Assembly: GCA_002392765.1 (NCBI GenBank)
Contig: DGHT01000036.1
Location: 19,559-83,558, forward strand
Reading direction: 5' to 3'
DNA length: 64,000 bases
DNA from: Verrucomicrobia bacterium UBA3841
GTDB taxonomy: Bacteria; Verrucomicrobiota; Kiritimatiellia; RFP12; UBA1067
Numbering within the stretch: the first letter of the stretch is position 1; each line of letters opens with the position of its first letter. The notes beneath the pieces were generated by a model. The model saw only the letters and a program-made list of their open reading frames with translations. It had not been told where the DNA came from and ran no database searches. This document shows positions 16,390-24,450 of this stretch, one piece after another. Made by a program: the position numbers and the translations under genes.

Positions 16390-16414
16390 CTACACGATCT
16401 ACACGTTCTACACG
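16390..16414 (-). repeat. Right 25-bp inverted repeat flanking the ATPase gene
   Basis: Perfect reverse complement of 14937-14961. It ends 28 bp before the LamG gene start. Confidence 0.9.
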
Positions 16415-16442
16415 TCAAAAACAACAAACAAGGAGAAAGGAA

Positions 16443-18140
16443 ATGAAAACGATACAACTCGGATGCAAGCGGCTGATAGCGGCCGCAGTAGTTGCGGCTG
16501 CGTTCGCGGCAAAGGCCGAAACGGTCGTGTGGTACACGTTCGACGATCTCGGCGACGTCGGAACGACGCTCGCCGATTCGTCGACGATCCAGAACAAGGC
16601 GAACCCCGGCACGCTCGACGCGACAGTGTACGGAATGAAGGGCAAGGACAAGTATGCGAGTTCCGTCAACAGGCCGTATGTCGCGAACGGCGTGCCGGAG
16701 ACACTGCGGGTCCTTGATCCTGTCAGTAAAACCATCGCTGCATCCGCCGACAAGGCATTGAGCTTCCCATGCACCAGTCCTGGCGGTCAGGGTGCGCTGC
16801 TTGAGACACCAAACGATTCTGCGTTCCGCCCGTCGTCGTTTACCGTTGAAATGTTCGTCCGCCTCACGGAGGGGCGCTCTAACTGGCAGATGCTTGCCTG
16901 TCAGCCGTCAACTACGGCCGATCGCTACGGATGGGCGATTAGCCTTTACAGACCAGCCGACAACAGTTACTCGAGCTTCCGGTTGAATTTCGTCGATACC
17001 GAGGGAAACAACTACCAACATGGCATCGGTAAAAATGAAGGTTCCAATGTCTTTCTCGACTACAAGTGGCACCATATCGCGCTCGCTGTCACACCCCAAT
17101 CCGGCGATCCGTCCAAGATCAACATAAAGTTCTTTATAGACTACGTGAGGGTTTACAATTATGATGCACCTTACGGCATCGTTCTTCCCGATTCTGCGGA
17201 CTGCCCCGTGCAGATTGGCGGCACGACAGTTACAGGACAAAACTTTATGGGTGAGATTGGCGAATTCAGGTTCTCATCAGGAGTGCTTGATCCCGGCGAG
17301 TTCCTTCGTCCGCACAACGCGGCGATAGACAAAGACGTCGTTCTCTACTACGACTTTGAGGATACTGATGCATACGACGGCAATTTCGCCTATAGCACAA
17401 ACAGCGCAAGCGATGTCGTAAACAAGGCCTCTCCAATCATGCCCGGCGCATTCCAGAAGACAGTAGGGACCGACAGCAAGACGTACCCTTTCATTGACGA
17501 GGCGTCGCCAGGCCACAGGGTGCTTCCGTCGCAAAACGCAGAAAGCGAGAGAACGATGAATTCCACTCATGCATTTAGAAATGCGTCATATCGGGTTGTC
17601 GGCTCAAACACGTCGCGGCTCAAGTGCACACCGGCGTATGCGGATATCTTCCGCGACACGGAGGATTTTACCGTCGAGATGTTCTACAAATGCGGCGAAA
17701 AGGAATACAGCGATGAAACGATTGTGCAGCAAGCAAAACTCTTGTTTATCCCTGGACAGTTTGAAGTAGGTTTTGCCAACCCCACGGCACAGATGATACC
17801 CATTCTTAAAACCTCGGAGGGCAACGTCATGTTTTCGTCGGGAACGCGTGTGGATGATGGCAAGTGGCACCATATAGCCGTGGTTGTGAAACAGTCCGGC
17901 GATTCGAAGACATTCAGCTGGTATCATGACGGCGATCTCTACAATAATCAGAGCAAGACGTTCTCGGGAACTGTGTCCCCCATGAGTTCTTCAGATGCAG
18001 TATGGCACATCGGAACGAACAACGGAGGGCGTGCGTTTGACGGCTGGATCGACTCTTTGCGTGTGACCTTGCGTGCGCTTGAGCCGTCCGAGTTCTTGCG
18101 GGCTGAGAAGCGGCAGGGATTGGCCATTGTATTCAAGTAA
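16443..18140 (+). CDS. Secreted protein with two LamG/ConA-like domains
   Basis: A 565-residue exported protein with a signal peptide (about 1-27, ending AAKAE). Two laminin-G/concanavalin-like jelly-roll domains are visible: the first about 85-290 (FTVEMFVRLTEG, YKWHHIALAVT), the second about 395-560 (FTVEMFYKCGEK, GKWHHIAVVVKQ). The repeated FTVEMF...KWHHIA pattern is typical of LamG3 domains that bind carbohydrate or serve as surface modules. It leads the glycan operon, and AGGAGAAAGG precedes its ATG. No catalytic residues are recognised; likely a glycan-binding or surface protein. Confidence 0.8.
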   Translation: MKTIQLGCKRLIAAAVVAAAFAAKAETVVWYTFDDLGDVGTTLADSSTIQNKANPGTLDATVYGMKGKDKYASSVNRPYVANGVPETLRVLDPVSKTIAASADKALSFPCTSPGGQGALLETPNDSAFRPSSFTVEMFVRLTEGRSNWQMLACQPSTTADRYGWAISLYRPADNSYSSFRLNFVDTEGNNYQHGIGKNEGSNVFLDYKWHHIALAVTPQSGDPSKINIKFFIDYVRVYNYDAPYGIVLPDSADCPVQIGGTTVTGQNFMGEIGEFRFSSGVLDPGEFLRPHNAAIDKDVVLYYDFEDTDAYDGNFAYSTNSASDVVNKASPIMPGAFQKTVGTDSKTYPFIDEASPGHRVLPSQNAESERTMNSTHAFRNASYRVVGSNTSRLKCTPAYADIFRDTEDFTVEMFYKCGEKEYSDETIVQQAKLLFIPGQFEVGFANPTAQMIPILKTSEGNVMFSSGTRVDDGKWHHIAVVVKQSGDSKTFSWYHDGDLYNNQSKTFSGTVSPMSSSDAVWHIGTNNGGRAFDGWIDSLRVTLRALEPSEFLRAEKRQGLAIVFK

Positions 18141-18152
18141 GGCGAGGTGCGA

Positions 18153-19031
18153 GTGAAACCCTTTCATTCTTTGCTGACGGTTGTCGTTTCGCTCGGTGCG
18201 ATGCCGCTCCTCGCAGGCGAGCGGTCTGACGCGTTTGTCTCGGCGGCGCGCAAGGCGTATGCCGCCGACCCGATGTGTCGCACGACGGTCGTGACCAACT
18301 TCGTTGTCAAGGGAACGCCTGACGACAAGGCGCCGGGCCTGGTTCGGTGGTACGACGTCGAAGGCGCGCGGAACGTCCGCGACATCGGCGGCTGGACCGG
18401 CCTTCGGGCGGGCAGGGTGTTTCGCGGCACGGAGCTTAATTCGAAGCCCAATCACAAGCAATACGAGTTGACCGAGCGCGGCAGGGCGGTCATGCGCGGC
18501 GAGATGGGCATCGTGTCCGATCTCGACCTTCGTGGGGAGATAGCGGAATACGGCGAAGACGCCAAGACGAAAAGCCCGATTGGCGAGGGATCGCAACTCT
18601 TGAGCCGTCCTGTCAGTTCGTATGTCGAAACCTGCACCTCGCCACGTTCCGCCAAGGCGTTCGCGAATGCCCTCCGCGTGTTTGCCGACGAAAAGAATTT
18701 CCCCGTCTACGTGCATTGTGCGGGCGGCGCGGACCGCACGGGGACGGTGTGCTTCCTTTTGGAGGCGCTGTGCGGCGTGTCGCTCGAAGATGCGGAAATC
18801 GAATACGAGCTTACGAGCTTCTCGCCGGTCGGCATGCGCCGCCGGAACAGCGAGACGGGGCTTCCGTTCGCGCTCATGGTGCGGCTCATTTCTACCTTCC
18901 CCGGCGAGGCGTTCGCCGATAAGGTTGCCTATTGGGCCGAGAACGTCGCCGGACTTACCAAAGACGAGATCGCGCGCATCCGTGCCAATCTCGTGAATGC
19001 GCCCGGCGCGGCGAAAGCGGCCGACTTGTGA
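18153..19031 (+). CDS. Secreted tyrosine/serine phosphatase
   Basis: A 292-residue protein of the Y_phosphatase3 (bacterial LipA/PTP) group. Signal peptide about 1-21 (MKPFHSLLTVVVSLGAMPLLAG). NVRDIGGW (about 72-79) is the hallmark of the family, and the active site is VHCAGGADRTGT (about 188-199), a CX5R(T) loop with all key residues. The GTG at 18153 was chosen because AGGCGAGG lies 5 bp upstream; a GTG two codons earlier is the alternative. An exported phosphatase in a glycan operon may remove phosphate from glycans, phosphoinositides or proteins; the substrate is not known. Confidence 0.85.
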   Translation: MKPFHSLLTVVVSLGAMPLLAGERSDAFVSAARKAYAADPMCRTTVVTNFVVKGTPDDKAPGLVRWYDVEGARNVRDIGGWTGLRAGRVFRGTELNSKPNHKQYELTERGRAVMRGEMGIVSDLDLRGEIAEYGEDAKTKSPIGEGSQLLSRPVSSYVETCTSPRSAKAFANALRVFADEKNFPVYVHCAGGADRTGTVCFLLEALCGVSLEDAEIEYELTSFSPVGMRRRNSETGLPFALMVRLISTFPGEAFADKVAYWAENVAGLTKDEIARIRANLVNAPGAAKAADL

Positions 19032-19049
19032 GCAAGAAAGGAAAACAAG

Positions 19050-19736
19050 ATGAAGGCATTGTTGATCGCGGCGCTTTTTGCGTCGCAAGCGGCGTTCGCC
19101 GACAGTATTGCGGAGCTTTGTCCCGTCGCGGAGAATGTGCGCGGGCACGAGAACACGGAGTGGTCCATCAGCTACGCCTACCACCTCACGGACGCGAAGA
19201 AGAATCTTCCTCGCGTCCTTCTCGTGGGCGACTCGATCTGCCAGGGCTATCAAGGCAAGGTCGCGGCCAAGCTTGACGGGAAGGCGAACGTGACCTACTG
19301 GGCGTCGTCATACTGCGTGACGAGTCCGGGCTATCTGCGGCTTCTCGCGTTCTATCTCGACGAGGCGAAGTACGACGTCATCCACTTCAACAACGGACTT
19401 CATTCGTGCGAAACGCCCGTTGCAGACTACGAGAAGTCGTACCGCGCCGCGCTTCGGCTCATCAAGAAGAAACAGCCCAAGGCGAAGATCGTCTGGGCGT
19501 CTTCCACGCCGATCAATACGAAGGACGCGCGAGCAGACAAGGTAGCCGCCCTCAACGCGGCGGCTCGTCGGACAGCTGATTCCGTAGTCGGCATTGCAGA
19601 GAACGATCTATATTCTCTCGCAAATCCGCTCGACCGCGCGACGTACTGGGTCGATACGCACCATTATACGGATGCAGGCTACGAGCTCCTCGCGTCGCAA
19701 GTGGTCGAAAAAGTCGTTGCGGCTTGCGCCAAGTAG
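19050..19736 (+). CDS. SGNH/GDSL hydrolase, secreted
   Basis: A 228-residue esterase with a signal peptide (about 1-18). Block I is VLLVGDSICQGY (Ser nucleophile about residue 62), the block III Asn is in FNNGLHSCET, and block V DTHHYTDAGY supplies the catalytic Asp and His. SGNH enzymes in such operons deacetylate polysaccharides. It lies 18 bp after the phosphatase and 27 bp before a fucosidase. Confidence 0.85.
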   Translation: MKALLIAALFASQAAFADSIAELCPVAENVRGHENTEWSISYAYHLTDAKKNLPRVLLVGDSICQGYQGKVAAKLDGKANVTYWASSYCVTSPGYLRLLAFYLDEAKYDVIHFNNGLHSCETPVADYEKSYRAALRLIKKKQPKAKIVWASSTPINTKDARADKVAALNAAARRTADSVVGIAENDLYSLANPLDRATYWVDTHHYTDAGYELLASQVVEKVVAACAK

Positions 19737-19763
19737 TCGCAACTTAAGGTGGGGACCGGAAAA

Positions 19764-21149
19764 ATGAAACGCATACAGGTAACGGCGCTTTGTGCTTTTG
19801 CGGCGGCGGTCGCGTTCGCGGACGCCAAGTACGAGGCGAATTGGAATTCGCTGAACACGCGGACGTGTCCGCAATGGTGGAAGGATGCCAAGTTCGGCAT
19901 ATTCGTACACTGGGGCGTGTATTCCGTTCCGGCGTTCGCGCCGCACGACACGAACAGCGTCTACGAGTGCTACGCCGAACACTACGCCAACCCAAAGCGT
20001 TGGGAAAAGGAGGACTCCGCGTTCCCCGCGTACCATGCAAAGCACCATCCCGGCAAGTCTTACGGAGATTTCGTGGCGGACTTCACGGCGGTGGACTTCG
20101 ACCCCGCCGCATGGGCCGCTCTCTTCCGCCGCTCTGGCGCTAAGTACGTGGTGCTCACGTCGAAGCACCATGACGGATTCGCTCTATGGCCGTCCGCGTA
20201 TTCGCCGTACTTCAACGCGGGGATGACCGGGCCGAAGCGGGACCTCTGCGGCGAATTGACGGAGGCCGTGCGGGCGGCGGGGCTCCACATGGGCTTCTAC
20301 TATTCTCTTCTCGAATGGCGGCATCCGCTCTGCAACAAGAACGACATCGGCAAATTCGTCGAGCAGGTCAACCTTCCTCAGCTCAAGGAACTTGTCACGC
20401 GCTACAGTCCGGAAATCGTCTGGACGGACGGCGAGTGGGACTATCCGTGGGAGGTCTGGCGAGGTCCGGAATTCCTTTCGTGGCTCTACAACGAGTCGCC
20501 CGTCAAGGAAACGGTCGTCGCCAACGACCGCTGGGGCGCCGGATTTCGCGGCAAGTGCGGAGACCACTACACGACCGAGTACGAGGACATTGCGCACGAC
20601 GGAGAGGCGAGCGACTCGCATCCGTGGGAGGAGTGCCGCGGCATCGGGCTTTCGTTCGGCTACAACCGCTACGAGACTACGCAGCAGTATCTTTCGGACG
20701 AAGCCTGCATAGAGACGCTATGCGACAAGGTTTCGCGTGGCGGGAACCTTTTGCTGAACGTCGGGCCCACGGCTGAAGGGCTCATCCCCGTCATCATGGA
20801 AGAGCGCCTTCTCGCAATCGGCAAGTGGCTTGATGTCAACGGCGAGGCGATATACGGAACGGTCGCTTGGGAAAAGCGTCCCAAGGACATGAAGAAGAAC
20901 CGCGTATATTTCACGAAGAAAGGCGACGTTCTCTACGCAATCGTCTTCGGTCCCGCCGAGAAGGTTTTCGTGCCGGGGGCAGGCGAGGTCGATTCCGTCA
21001 CGCTCCTAGGCGGCGACCGCAAGATTGCCTGGACGCGGAACGGCGATGGCATAGAAATCGAAATGCCGCTCTTTCGCCAGGGCGCTGCACCCTGCGAGCA
21101 CGCGCTCGTCTTCAAGCTGGCAAATATCAACGAGAGGAGAATAAAATGA
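19764..21149 (+). CDS. Alpha-L-fucosidase, GH29 (second copy)
   Basis: A 461-residue GH29 enzyme with a signal peptide (about 1-20). Motifs: WWKDAKFGIFVHWGVYS (38-54), TSKHHDGF (132-139), and PEIVWTDGEWDY (216-227) with Asp222 as nucleophile; RGGNLLLNVGPTAEG follows. It differs substantially from the copy at 13381-14910, which points to different linkage preference. It overlaps the beta-helix gene by ATGA. Confidence 0.93.
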   Translation: MKRIQVTALCAFAAAVAFADAKYEANWNSLNTRTCPQWWKDAKFGIFVHWGVYSVPAFAPHDTNSVYECYAEHYANPKRWEKEDSAFPAYHAKHHPGKSYGDFVADFTAVDFDPAAWAALFRRSGAKYVVLTSKHHDGFALWPSAYSPYFNAGMTGPKRDLCGELTEAVRAAGLHMGFYYSLLEWRHPLCNKNDIGKFVEQVNLPQLKELVTRYSPEIVWTDGEWDYPWEVWRGPEFLSWLYNESPVKETVVANDRWGAGFRGKCGDHYTTEYEDIAHDGEASDSHPWEECRGIGLSFGYNRYETTQQYLSDEACIETLCDKVSRGGNLLLNVGPTAEGLIPVIMEERLLAIGKWLDVNGEAIYGTVAWEKRPKDMKKNRVYFTKKGDVLYAIVFGPAEKVFVPGAGEVDSVTLLGGDRKIAWTRNGDGIEIEMPLFRQGAAPCEHALVFKLANINERRIK

Positions 21150-22942
21150 GAAACTTGTGCGGATCAATACTCGCGGCGATGTTTGCGCTTTTGGCCGCAG
21201 CCAGACCTGTGCCGCGTCCGGCGATGCTGAATCCGGCAAAATTCGACGCAGACGACGTCCAGGCGCTCAGGGACTTCGGCGAATTGCGCAAGGCGTCCGC
21301 GGCTCGCGAATATTTCGTCTCGCCGTCCGGCGACGATGCGGCGGACGGCTCGGCCTCGCATCCGTGGCGCACAATCAGCCATGCTGCGGCGGTCGCAGAA
21401 TCGGGCGATACAGTGACAATCCACGCAGGCGTTTACCGCGAGTGGGTGAAGCCCGCAAATGCCGGTTCCGAAGGTGCGCCGATCACCTACCGTGCCGCAA
21501 AGGGCGAGCGCGTCGTCGTGACGGGCGCCGACGAAGTGCGCGGCTGGACGAAGCGTCCCGACGGACTATGGGAGGCGCACGTTTCCTATGATTCCTTCGG
21601 CGGCGTCAATCCCTTCACGGACTTCATCGAGGGCTCCTGGTTTCTGCCGAAGGACTTGAACCACTTCCGCACGCGTCTCATCCAGTGCGGAAAGCCGCTG
21701 AACCTCGTCGGCGAGGAGATTCTTGCGCCGCCGGACCACGGCGTTCCGCATCTTGAGCGAGGGACTGCCGCGCTGATCCCAGGCCGCGTTTCGGGGATGA
21801 TCGTCGCTGCTTTCGAGCACGATCCAAACGTGGAAGTGCCGGAACTTGTCGTGCGGCCCTGCTGCTTCTACCCGACCACGACGCGCCGCGACTATATCGC
21901 GCTCAGGGGAATCGCGTTCCGCGACGCCGCGCCGACATGGGCGCATCCGCGCGGCGAACAGCCCGGTGTCGTCGGCACTAACTGGAGCCGCGGATGGACT
22001 ATCGAGGATTGCGAAATCTCTGGCTCGTGCTGCGCGGGGCTTACGCTCGGCAAGTGCGCCAACGATTTCGACTCGTTCTGGAACGATCCGAAGCAGAGCT
22101 TTTCGCTTTGGGGCAAGCGCCTTTCGGAGCGCGACCTTTCGGAAATAGGCCACCACACGGTCCGTCGCTGCCGCATCTCCGATTGCGGACAGGCCGGCAT
22201 CTGCGGCGGTTTCGGCGCGGTCTGGTCGACCATCGAGGAATGCGACATCTCCAATTGCTTCAAGGGGAAAAAGTTCTTCGGATACGAGATGGCCGGAATC
22301 AAGATACACGCGGCGGTCGGCATGACAATCCGCCGCAACCGCATCCACGACAACGGATGCTTCGCCGTATGGCTCGACTGGATGGCGCAGGGGACGCGGC
22401 TTTCCGGAAACGTTTTCTGGAACAACGACCAGCACGACCTCTACCTCGAAGTCGTCCACGGGCCGAACCTCCTCGAAGGAAACGATTTCCTCTCCGAGAA
22501 GGCCATCCACTTCAAGGGCTCCAACAACATCGCACTTGTCGGCAACCGCATCTTCGGCTCGCTCGCGTGCGATGACGACGCGAGTCTGGGCTATCGGAAG
22601 ACGCCTGTCTTTCATCCGCACTCGACGCGTATCAAGGAACTATACGCCGACCCAACGCCCGCGAACCTCGCATTCATCAACAACATTCTTCCGGAAGAAC
22701 CGCATTTCTCCGATCTCGCGAGCAATCCGTGCAGGTGTGAAGACAACTTCCTCGTCCCGCGCGAATACTGGCTGATCGATGCGGCAACAGGCGATGTCGG
22801 CATCAGTCCGCCGCCATCCTTGCCGCGTCCGGACTTCAAGCCCGTCGGCGCCGGACGCCTCGGCGCCGGCCTTGTCTCGGGCGAGGACTTTCCACAGCCG
22901 TCGCCTGAATATTCAACGCCGAAGAGAGAAATGAAGCTATGA
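21146..22942 (+). CDS. Secreted right-handed beta-helix protein
   Basis: A 598-residue exported protein. After the signal peptide (about 1-20), a YFVSPSGDDAADGSASHPWR segment (from about residue 53) and TVTIHAGVYREWV are classic openings of pectate-lyase-like parallel beta-helix proteins with a DUF1565-type start. Repeating coils such as TIEDCEISGSC, HTVRRCRISDCG, TIEECDISNCF and TIRRNRIHDNGCFA cover about 290-480. It probably binds or cleaves polysaccharide. Catalytic residues are not recognisable, so lyase activity is only a possibility. A truncated relative lies at 33738-34520. Confidence 0.82.
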   Translation: MRNLCGSILAAMFALLAAARPVPRPAMLNPAKFDADDVQALRDFGELRKASAAREYFVSPSGDDAADGSASHPWRTISHAAAVAESGDTVTIHAGVYREWVKPANAGSEGAPITYRAAKGERVVVTGADEVRGWTKRPDGLWEAHVSYDSFGGVNPFTDFIEGSWFLPKDLNHFRTRLIQCGKPLNLVGEEILAPPDHGVPHLERGTAALIPGRVSGMIVAAFEHDPNVEVPELVVRPCCFYPTTTRRDYIALRGIAFRDAAPTWAHPRGEQPGVVGTNWSRGWTIEDCEISGSCCAGLTLGKCANDFDSFWNDPKQSFSLWGKRLSERDLSEIGHHTVRRCRISDCGQAGICGGFGAVWSTIEECDISNCFKGKKFFGYEMAGIKIHAAVGMTIRRNRIHDNGCFAVWLDWMAQGTRLSGNVFWNNDQHDLYLEVVHGPNLLEGNDFLSEKAIHFKGSNNIALVGNRIFGSLACDDDASLGYRKTPVFHPHSTRIKELYADPTPANLAFINNILPEEPHFSDLASNPCRCEDNFLVPREYWLIDAATGDVGISPPPSLPRPDFKPVGAGRLGAGLVSGEDFPQPSPEYSTPKREMKL

Positions 22943-24450
22943 AATTGGTATTGGCAACACTGGCAACACTGGCAACATTCGCCGCGACAGCGGCGGAGAC
23001 TTTCTGCAATCCCATGCCGATTCCGGACACGCCCGTCGGCATACTCTGCCGCGACAGCTTGAACGGCGACGCGATTCCCGAAATCGCATGGCAGAAAGAT
23101 TGCTGGACAAATGCCGCCTGCGGTTTCAAGGAGGTGCGCCAGTTCCGCGAGCTTGCCGATCCGGTCGTTCTCGCCGAGGGCGACACATGGTATCTCTATT
23201 CGAGCGCGGGGCTTATGTGGACCAGCGACGACTTCGGCGGCACATGGCGGCATGTGGGCGTGCAGGCCGAAGCCGACTATGCGCCCGCAGTCGCCAAGTT
23301 CCGCGGCAAGTACTACCTTTGCACATCAGGCGGACCGCTGAGCGTGGCCGATTCGCCCACGGGTCCGTTCCGGACGCTTGGCGCGTTCGACAAGAAGTCG
23401 TTCTCGTCCGATTCGCAGATGCCGCACACCCTGGATCCGGCGCTTTTTGTCGATGGCGACCATCTCTATCTTTACTGGGGATGCTTCGCAAAGCCGAAGG
23501 CCGTCTGGTGCGTGGAGCTAGATCCGGAGAATCCGCTTCGCGCAAAGACGCCCGGCTCTGCCGTCTGCCTCGTCGAGTTCGACACGGAAAGATATCCGTG
23601 GCTCGACAGGCTGATCGAGGGCGCGTGGGTGTTCAAGCGCGACGGCACGTACTACCTCACGTATGCGACCTACGGAACGGAGGATTCGCGCTACTGCTGG
23701 TGCGCGATGAAAGGTTCGGGTCCGCTCGGGCCGTTCGTCCCGCAGAAGAACAATCCGTTCTTCATGACGGAGAAGGGTCTTGTCACAGGAACAGGCCACG
23801 GCTCTATCTGGTGCGATAAAAACGGAGACTGGTGGATCAACAGCTGCGTGTCTGTCGCAGCCTATCACGGCTTCGAGCGGCTGATCGCCCAGGATCGTCT
23901 CTTTTTCGAGCCGGACGGGGATATTGCCGTCGGCAAGGCTACCGAAACGCCGCAGTGGCTTCCGTCCAGCGGCAGGAAGGGCGGTACGGGATGGAAGGCG
24001 ATACCGCTCAAGTCCGACAGAAGCGCGGCGACCGACATGAGCATCAAGACGTGGTCGACGGTCGAGAGTCTGCCGTCGAAGACCGTTTTTGAGTTCCCCG
24101 GAGAGAAGACGATCCGAGCGTTCCGCGTCATCTGGCGCGACATCGGGCTCGACACGAATCGCGGCATCTTGCCGGGGCCGTATCGCTACCGCGTGGACTA
24201 TCGCTCGAACGGTGTCTGGTGGACTTGGCTCGACGCCTCCAAGAACGACGTAGATCTCATGGTGGACTACCGCGAGGCGCCGGAGGCGGTTGCCGACGCG
24301 GTTCGACTTGTCGTCCTCTCCGCCCCGCCTGGCATCACTCCAGGGCTCGTGGAGTTTACGGTCTTTGGCTGTATGTTGGGGGAATTGGGAAGAGGTTCCC
24401 CATTCCCCGTTCCCCTTTCCCAGTTCCCCATAAAAGGAGACCAACCATGA
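22939..24450 (+). CDS. GH43-like beta-propeller glycosidase
   Basis: A 503-residue secreted enzyme with a signal peptide (about 1-19) that contains a threefold LAT repeat. The five-blade propeller has candidate catalytic acids in FRELADPVVLAEGDTWYLY (Asp about 75), HTLDPALFVDGD and LIEGAWVFKRDGTYYLTYA (Glu about 229), as in GH43. The C-terminal part (about 375-480) looks like a discoidin-type carbohydrate-binding domain. The final 25 residues translate a G/C-run hairpin (24376-24430), so the natural C-terminus has been replaced. It probably acts on arabinose- or xylose-containing side chains. ATGA overlaps on both sides. Confidence 0.75.
   Translation: MKLVLATLATLATFAATAAETFCNPMPIPDTPVGILCRDSLNGDAIPEIAWQKDCWTNAACGFKEVRQFRELADPVVLAEGDTWYLYSSAGLMWTSDDFGGTWRHVGVQAEADYAPAVAKFRGKYYLCTSGGPLSVADSPTGPFRTLGAFDKKSFSSDSQMPHTLDPALFVDGDHLYLYWGCFAKPKAVWCVELDPENPLRAKTPGSAVCLVEFDTERYPWLDRLIEGAWVFKRDGTYYLTYATYGTEDSRYCWCAMKGSGPLGPFVPQKNNPFFMTEKGLVTGTGHGSIWCDKNGDWWINSCVSVAAYHGFERLIAQDRLFFEPDGDIAVGKATETPQWLPSSGRKGGTGWKAIPLKSDRSAATDMSIKTWSTVESLPSKTVFEFPGEKTIRAFRVIWRDIGLDTNRGILPGPYRYRVDYRSNGVWWTWLDASKNDVDLMVDYREAPEAVADAVRLVVLSAPPGITPGLVEFTVFGCMLGELGRGSPFPVPLSQFPIKGDQP
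22951..22977 (+). repeat. Three tandem CTGGCAACA 9-mers in a signal peptide
   Basis: Three copies (the first with T at position 1) encode LAT-LAT-LAT in the hydrophobic core of the GH43-like signal peptide. Confidence 0.9.
24376..24430. repeat. Hairpin of TTGGGGA / TTCCCCN 7-mers at a gene end
   Basis: The left arm (24376-24395) is G-rich; the right arm (24396-24430) is five 7-mers of the form TTCCCCN. It encodes the last residues of the GH43-like protein and stops just before the AAAAGGAGA ribosome site of the next gene. Confidence 0.8.

Noticed and set aside
14937..16414. Insertion sequence with terminal inverted repeats
   Set aside because: The inverted repeats are perfect, but the enclosed protein is an AAA+ ATPase with no transposase catalytic motif and no target duplication is visible; kept only as a possible cassette.
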